From Peptoniphilus equinus (lineage in GTDB: Bacteria > Bacillota > Clostridia > Tissierellales > Peptoniphilaceae), in the NCBI RefSeq assembly GCF_027921445.1, contig NZ_CP115667.1, positions 434,001 to 498,000 on the forward strand: a stretch of 64,000 nt of DNA. Reading direction: 5' to 3'. Positions 59,555 through 64,000 of the stretch are shown here, piece after piece. The first letter of the stretch is position 1; every line of letters begins with the position of its first letter. The translations under genes were made by a program, and so were the position numbers. Under the pieces are notes generated by a model. It ran no database searches. It was not told the DNA's origin and saw nothing but the letters and a program-made list of their open reading frames with translations.

Positions 59555-60193
59555 TTAGTTTTCTTCAGTTTCCGCTTCTTGTTCAGATACGGTTGGAACG
59601 TCAGCCGCGTCCATGTTTTCACCTTCAAGATCACTTTCAACTTCTTCTTGTGGCTCTTGAAGTACGGCAACAGGTTCTTCAAGGTCGATGAAGAATTCGA
59701 GTTTATCATTGGAAGCAATATCCAGGTCTTTGACAAGGACTTGGTCGTTGATTTCCATATTTTCCACGTTGTAAATGGCTTCGGATGGAAGATCTGCAGG
59801 CAGACATTCCACTTCAACTTCGTTGATCATTTGAATGAGTACAGATGGTTGGACGCGGATTTCATCACGGCCTTCTAATACGACAGGAACTTGAACACGG
59901 ATCTTAGCGTTCATATCGATGAGGTATAAGTCGAAGTGAAGAATTTGGTTTTTGAATGGGTGCATTTGCAAGTCTTTGATCAGGACTTGTTGCACATCGC
60001 CGTCGATATCAACTTTGAAGATACTGGATGTACCATAGGTTTCGTAAGCTTTGAGCAAATCTTTTTCTACAACGCTTACGGATACGGCTTCATTGCCTTT
60101 GGAGTAGATTACACCGGGCACGATTTGTTGTGCTCTTAGTTTGTCTACTTGGTTTTTACCTGCTTCAGATCTCTTTTTTAACTGTAATGTCAT
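59555..60193 (-). CDS. rplY: 50S ribosomal protein L25/general stress protein Ctc
   Basis: 5S rRNA-binding protein of the L25/TL5/CTC family. Length is 212 aa, the two-domain form. N-terminal L25 domain (about 1-92: KKRSEAGKNQVDKLRAQQIVPGVIY, then FKNQILHFDLYLID) is followed by the TL5 C-terminal beta domain (about 100-185) and an acidic tail rich in Glu. AAGGAGG before the ATG. Transcribed on the minus strand after mnmA, with only 10 bases between them. Confidence 0.93.
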   Translation of the reverse strand: MTLQLKKRSEAGKNQVDKLRAQQIVPGVIYSKGNEAVSVSVVEKDLLKAYETYGTSSIFKVDIDGDVQQVLIKDLQMHPFKNQILHFDLYLIDMNAKIRVQVPVVLEGRDEIRVQPSVLIQMINEVEVECLPADLPSEAIYNVENMEINDQVLVKDLDIASNDKLEFFIDLEEPVAVLQEPQEEVESDLEGENMDAADVPTVSEQEAETEEN

Positions 60194-60203
60194 AAGTGCC
60201 TCC

Positions 60204-61268
60204 TTAGTCTATTATGCCGGATCCCAGACAGATGTCTTTATCATAAAAGACCATTATCTGCCCCGGCGTCACTCCCTTTAGGGGATGATTAAACGTAACT
60301 TTAAGCTTCTCGCCCACCTGTTCCACGGTAGCCTCTTCGTCCTTGGCGCGGTAGCGAATTTTTACTGCGCACTGCAGCGGGAAGGTGGGGGTGGCGGTGA
60401 TCCAGAAGGGATCACTAACCCAGGTTTCTTTGATGTAGAGGGCCGGATGATCAATGCCTTGAGCGACAATAAGCCGGTTGTGCTTCAAATCTTTCCACTG
60501 CACAAAAAAAGGCTCGCCATTGCCCATACCGCCAAGACCGATACCTTTGCGTTGACCGATGGTATAGTGCATCAGCCCGGAATGCCGTCCCAGTTTCTCA
60601 CCCTCGTAAGAATAGATGTCGCCGGGTTTTGTGAAGAGAAATTGATCTAAAAACGCATTGAAGTTTCGCTCGCCGATAAAACAGATGCCGGTGGAATCCT
60701 TTTTACGAGCCGTGGCAAGATGATTGGCTTCGGCGATAGCTCGCACGTCGCGCTTGTCCAATGCACCGACGGGGAACAGCGTCTTGGCAAGAGCCTCCTC
60801 TGTGACACGGGAGAGGAAATAGGATTGATCTTTGTTGGGATCGGCGCCTTTCAGTAAGTACGTCCGACCATCTATCGTTTTGGTACGAGCGTAGTGACCC
60901 ATGGCAATATAATCGCAGTTCATCTTCATGGCAAAATCCAAAAAGGCTTTGAACTTGATTTCAGTATTGCACATGACGTCCGGGTTGGGTGTGCGGCCAC
61001 GCTGATATTCTTCCAGAAAGTAACTGAACACCCGATCTTTGTATTCTTTTTCAAAGTTGACGGTATAGTATTTGACGCCAAGCTGGTCGCACACGCGCAC
61101 GACATCCAAATAGTCATCAGCTTGGGTGCAGAACTCATCGCCTTCATCGTCCCAGTTTTTCATAAAAACACAGGTCACATCATAGCCTTGTTCCAAAAGT
61201 AGGACCAGGGAGACGGATGAATCGACGCCGCCACTCATACCGAGAAGGACGGTTGCTTTCTTTGTCAT
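60204..61268 (-). CDS. mnmA: tRNA-specific 2-thiouridylase
   Basis: Inserts sulfur at U34 of tRNA Glu, Gln and Lys. ATG at 61268 has GGAGG 5 bases upstream; an ATG four codons earlier lacks it. Length is 354 aa. PP-loop LLGMSGGVDSSVSL (about 8-21), the catalytic Cys in PNPDVMCNTEIKF (about 99) and the partner Cys in DSTGICFIGERNF (about 194), then the C-terminal beta-barrel domain. First gene of a minus-strand pair with rplY. Divergent from apbE. Confidence 0.95.
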   Translation of the reverse strand: MTKKATVLLGMSGGVDSSVSLVLLLEQGYDVTCVFMKNWDDEGDEFCTQADDYLDVVRVCDQLGVKYYTVNFEKEYKDRVFSYFLEEYQRGRTPNPDVMCNTEIKFKAFLDFAMKMNCDYIAMGHYARTKTIDGRTYLLKGADPNKDQSYFLSRVTEEALAKTLFPVGALDKRDVRAIAEANHLATARKKDSTGICFIGERNFNAFLDQFLFTKPGDIYSYEGEKLGRHSGLMHYTIGQRKGIGLGGMGNGEPFFVQWKDLKHNRLIVAQGIDHPALYIKETWVSDPFWITATPTFPLQCAVKIRYRAKDEEATVEQVGEKLKVTFNHPLKGVTPGQIMVFYDKDICLGSGIID

Positions 61269-61408
61269 ATAGGCCTCCAATCTAACCTTGTATTATTATA
61301 CATGAGCAACCCTTAAAAATCCAGAAAAAATGGAAAATTGCACCGTCGGACTCATCTTTAAACTTTTAAAGACCGAGAGTTTTTGATAGACTATAACAAG
61401 GTGATTTT

Positions 61409-62467
61409 ATGAAAACAAAATTGAAATGCCTTCTGATTATGACAGTTATCAGCGTGATGCTTGTCGGCTGCGGCACAGGCAAGAAGGAACTTCAACGCTT
61501 TGACATTCAGTTCTTCGAAGCTTTTGATACGATTACAAATTTTCAAGTTTTCGGCTATGATGAAGCGGAAGCGAACGCACAAATTGAACAGCTCAGAAAT
61601 GAATATTTCCGGCTCCATGAGATCTTTGATCGCTATCACAGTTATGGCGATTTAAAAAATCTCTACTATCTCAACCACCATCCGGGCGAAGCTGTCCCGG
61701 TGGCTCCGGAACTCTATGATCTCATTGATACAACACTGCAGCGAAACCGCGAGATCAGTGCTAAGGTCAACATCGCCATGGGACCTGCCATTGACCTTTG
61801 GACCGCCTATCGAGACGTCCATCTTGCCGGCGGCGAAGCGGCTGCTGTGGCAAAATTCGGCAAGCCGCTGCCATCTCGTGATGAATTGGAAGCGCTGCGG
61901 CCGCTGATGGATCAGACACACATTGTCCTTGATCCTGAGGCCAAAACCGTCACCATTGAGCCAGGGATGATTTTGGATCTCGGGGCTGTTGCGAAAGGCT
62001 ATGCCGCGGAGTTGGTTGGAGAGATGGCACGGGAGTTGGGCGTTAAGTCCATGCTTATTTCTGCCGGAGGCAATGTGAAACTGGTAGGCGAGCATCCGAC
62101 GAAACCTGCCTATAAAGTGGCCATTCAAAATCCTCTGGACGGCAATGATCAGTCCAACTATTTACGTGTGATTGAAGCCAATGATGTCGCTATTGTCACC
62201 AGCGGGGACTATCAACGCTTCTTCGATTATAACGGCCGCCGATACCACCACATTCTCGATCCTGAGACCTTGGAGCCTAAGACGCTGTATAAATCGTTCA
62301 GTATTGTCACTAAAGATTCCGGTGAGGCGGACTTTTTATCTACGGCACTCTTTTTAAGTACAATGGATGAGGCTCGTGCCATTGCAGAGGCCAGGGGTCT
62401 GGGCATTATATATTACACCGAGGGCGGCGAACTCGGCGAGATGGGATTGGAGCACTATGAGAAATAA
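61409..62467 (+). CDS. apbE: FAD:protein FMN transferase (lipoprotein)
   Basis: Attaches FMN covalently to threonine in target flavoproteins outside the cell, such as Rnf/Nqr subunits or FMN-binding domains. Length is 352 aa. Lipobox LVGC with lipidated Cys21. Motifs: FDTITNFQVFGYDEAE, MILDLGAVAKGYAAELV with the conserved Gly/Asp patch, MLISAGGNVKLVGEH, and SGDYQRFFDYNGRRYHHILDPET. No obvious target protein is encoded nearby. It overlaps the next gene by 11 bases. Confidence 0.93.
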   Translation: MKTKLKCLLIMTVISVMLVGCGTGKKELQRFDIQFFEAFDTITNFQVFGYDEAEANAQIEQLRNEYFRLHEIFDRYHSYGDLKNLYYLNHHPGEAVPVAPELYDLIDTTLQRNREISAKVNIAMGPAIDLWTAYRDVHLAGGEAAAVAKFGKPLPSRDELEALRPLMDQTHIVLDPEAKTVTIEPGMILDLGAVAKGYAAELVGEMARELGVKSMLISAGGNVKLVGEHPTKPAYKVAIQNPLDGNDQSNYLRVIEANDVAIVTSGDYQRFFDYNGRRYHHILDPETLEPKTLYKSFSIVTKDSGEADFLSTALFLSTMDEARAIAEARGLGIIYYTEGGELGEMGLEHYEK

Positions 62468-62963
62468 TGTACGCGGTCTTTTCATTCATTTGCTTATTAC
62501 GGCGCTGATTTTCGGATTGTCCTTTATTATTAATCTGAGTCCTGCGGTGGTGAAGCTGCTCTATGGCAATCGGATTTTTTGTGTGGTGGCGGCATTGTTG
62601 CCCTTACTTCTCTACTATCTTTTTGGCGGTTGGCTCTCAAAATTTCAGAATCCGAAATTGGATTTCTTTGCCGGCAATATTATTGTGCTCTTAGGTGTGG
62701 TATTAGGCCTATTCTCCCTTATCGGATTTACCCGTCCGGAAAATGCTGATGTGGCGGGGACACTGTTTCGACTGCCGATGGATATGTTTTTATTTGCCCA
62801 GATCTATTCGCTGAAAGTGCTGGGCTTGCAAGCCGGACATATTGCACTGTTGGGGACGAGTTTTGTGCCGGGGATTATATTCGGCATTCGCATTAAACAG
62901 GATCGGGGACGTATCAGCCGTCATCGCAGACGGCGACCGCGCGAGATGAGAGGCCGCCGATGA
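62457..62963 (+). CDS. Small integral membrane protein of unknown function with Arg-rich tail
   Basis: 168 aa from the ATG at 62457, inside the end of apbE; upstream codons in the same frame are shadow sequence. Four or five hydrophobic segments (for example LFIHLLITALIFGLSFIINL and FAGNIIVLLGVVLGLFSLIG) are followed by a strongly basic C-terminus (RHRRRRPREMRGRR), which by the positive-inside rule should face the cytoplasm. I do not recognise the family. Coupling to apbE raises the possibility of a role in the same envelope process, but the sequence itself does not show it. Confidence 0.7.
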   Translation: MRNNVRGLFIHLLITALIFGLSFIINLSPAVVKLLYGNRIFCVVAALLPLLLYYLFGGWLSKFQNPKLDFFAGNIIVLLGVVLGLFSLIGFTRPENADVAGTLFRLPMDMFLFAQIYSLKVLGLQAGHIALLGTSFVPGIIFGIRIKQDRGRISRHRRRRPREMRGRR

Positions 62964-63493
62964 AACAGCTGAAAAAGGCAGTTCTTGTCGTGGTGATCTA
63001 CATTGTCTACCTCGGTGTGGGAAGCCTTTTAGATTCAGAGGCTACCTCTACGACGATGACTTCCGCCGTCGTCGAATGGGTCTCAGATGGCGATACCCTT
63101 CGCCTCACAGACGGGTCAAAGGTGCGAATTATCGGCATGAACGCACCGGAGATTAACAGTCACGAAGCTTTCAGCGAGGAAGCGAAAGACTTTGCGATTG
63201 AGACGTTAAAAGACCAAAACGTGTATCTGGAGGCGGACAAGGAGACTGAGGATCAATACGATCGCAAGCTCTATTATGTGTGGCTTGCACCCCAAAAGGA
63301 AGGCGAAGTACCGAATATGGCGGATAATTTCACCTACCTGATGTTGGAACGCGGCCTTGCAAGAGTCTATACCTTTGCCCCCAACGATAAGTACTACGAT
63401 GCGTTTATCTCGGCACAAGACGAGGCCATTCGGGCTAAGCGCGGTATGTGGGCCGTGTCCCATGAGGGGACTACACGAGGTAATGACTTATAG
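62960..63493 (+). CDS. Secreted or membrane-anchored thermonuclease-family nuclease
   Basis: 177-residue staphylococcal nuclease homologue. N-terminal hydrophobic anchor (AVLVVVIYIVYLGVGSLL), then the OB-fold SNase domain with the catalytic set: VSDGDTLRLTDGSKVRIIGM, the APEINSH loop, and YDRKLYYVWLA with the second Arg. Asp and Glu metal ligands are present. Calcium-dependent cleavage of extracellular DNA or RNA for nutrient scavenging is typical. Starts with ATGA overlap to the membrane protein gene, so apbE, the membrane protein and this gene are cotranscribed. Confidence 0.9.
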   Translation: MKQLKKAVLVVVIYIVYLGVGSLLDSEATSTTMTSAVVEWVSDGDTLRLTDGSKVRIIGMNAPEINSHEAFSEEAKDFAIETLKDQNVYLEADKETEDQYDRKLYYVWLAPQKEGEVPNMADNFTYLMLERGLARVYTFAPNDKYYDAFISAQDEAIRAKRGMWAVSHEGTTRGNDL

Positions 63494-63535
63494 TACGACT
63501 ACAACTTATTACATTGATAATAACAGGAGGAACTT

Positions 63536-64000
63536 GTGGCTTATAAATATTCAACCGAGTTGTTGTATGAAGCGGCTGTCGATCAACTTCACAATTTAGG
63601 TGTGACCTTAGATGATATTGCAGAGATTGTTCATCTGCTTCAAGTAGACTATATCCCGGATCTGACTATGGGAGAGTGTCGCGAGAACATCGTTGCCGTG
63701 TTGCAAAAAAGAGAAGTGCTCCATGCCGTCCTAACCGGCCTTGCCATTGATGACTTGGCGGAAAAAGGCATGCTCCCTGAACCGATTCAAAGTATTATTG
63801 CCAGTGATGAATCACTCTATGGTATTGATGAAGTGCTGCCTCTTGGGATTGTCAATCTCTATGGCACCATTGGTCTGACCAACTTTGGCTATTTGGACAA
63901 AAAGAAAGTTGGCATTATAGATCATTTAGATAAGTTAAAACGCTCCAACGTCAACCATGAACACGTGGAGACTTTTGCTGACGATATTGTCGCTGCCATT
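63536..64000 (+). CDS. Phosphatidylglycerophosphatase A-like protein (3' truncated by window edge)
   Basis: The frame from GTG 63536 stays open to the window end (155 codons). AGGAGG lies 5 bases upstream. The visible part (HNLGVTLDDIAEIVHLLQ, then the central DEVLPLGIVNLYGTIGLTNFGYLDK) matches the PgpA/YutG family. In that family the gene product dephosphorylates phosphatidylglycerophosphate, though several Firmicute members have uncertain activity. The family is about 160-170 aa, so only the last few residues are missing. It is 42 bases after the nuclease stop, probably the same operon. Confidence 0.85.
   Translation, partial: MAYKYSTELLYEAAVDQLHNLGVTLDDIAEIVHLLQVDYIPDLTMGECRENIVAVLQKREVLHAVLTGLAIDDLAEKGMLPEPIQSIIASDESLYGIDEVLPLGIVNLYGTIGLTNFGYLDKKKVGIIDHLDKLKRSNVNHEHVETFADDIVAAI

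Noticed and set aside
59483-59878. 131-codon plus-strand frame opposite rplY
   Set aside because: Mirror of a well-supported ribosomal protein gene and crosses its terminator.
1-64000. CRISPR arrays, rRNA operons and complete insertion sequences
   Set aside because: No regularly spaced repeats, no rRNA signatures and no transposase genes were seen on either strand.

Overview
The window is a 64 kb chromosomal segment of an anaerobic Firmicute. The gene order glyS, CcpN-like repressor, PPDK regulator, dgt, dnaG, rpoD, trmK, nif3-like matches the neighbourhood known from Bacillus and Clostridia. Strong AGGAGG ribosome sites, frequent TTG and GTG starts, rubrerythrin, and several terminators with a UUCG loop fit the same group. 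The core has balanced base composition and many cgt/cgc arginine codons. A member of the Tissierellia/Peptoniphilaceae is my best guess, but this is inference and no rRNA is present to test it.

Layout. 1-8.75 kb: end of glyS, then translation, replication and transcription housekeeping genes in one overlapping run. 8.79-9.12 kb: RNase P RNA with its own promoter and terminator. 9.2-11.45 kb: two exported proteins, an NlpC/P60 peptidase and a protein with a repeated stalk-like motif. 11.5-14.3 kb: a gene-poor stretch with tRNA-Trp (+) and tRNA-Cys (-). It also holds a decayed tandem array on the minus strand. Each unit of the array once held a secreted protein gene followed by a 33-36 residue membrane peptide. 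14.45-24.8 kb: pheS-pheT-zapA-U32 peptidase-mutS2-argS. 24.9-30.0 kb: single genes (dioxygenase, CorC-like, ClbS/DfsB-like, phosphoesterase, rubrerythrin, YerC-like). 30.06-32.6 kb (-): rqcH and an unusual folD. 32.9-36.5 kb: htrA, CBS-pyrophosphatase, YgjP-like peptidase. 36.55-40.5 kb: asd (-), then hom, a CC-motif protein, a D-2-hydroxyacid dehydrogenase and rpiB. 40.9-41.9 kb: a PhaE-like protein.

42.5-53.0 kb is a clear compositional island. It is AT-rich, uses aga arginine codons, and encodes galacturonate catabolism: a LacI regulator, uxaB, uxaA, uxaC, a cyclase-family hydrolase, a PanE-like reductase, a YhcH-like protein and a tripartite TRAP transporter. One strong promoter carrying two palindromic operators drives it. 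No integrase or att site was seen. KDG kinase and KDPG aldolase are absent, so the pathway must be completed elsewhere.

53.3-64 kb returns to host composition: a pair of paralogous small unknown proteins, murB-rapZ-fni, a DUF2207-like membrane domain (-), trxB, a PNPOx-like flavoprotein (-), rplY/ctc (-), mnmA (-), then apbE, a membrane protein, a thermonuclease and the start of a PgpA-like gene.

The best candidates for something undescribed are the decayed secreted-protein and membrane-micropeptide array (12.2-14.0 kb), the extra enzymes in the uxa island, the FolD lacking its usual catalytic lysine, the orphan PhaE-like protein and the paralogous pair at 53.4-54.2 kb. All coordinates and motifs were read by eye; no searches were run.
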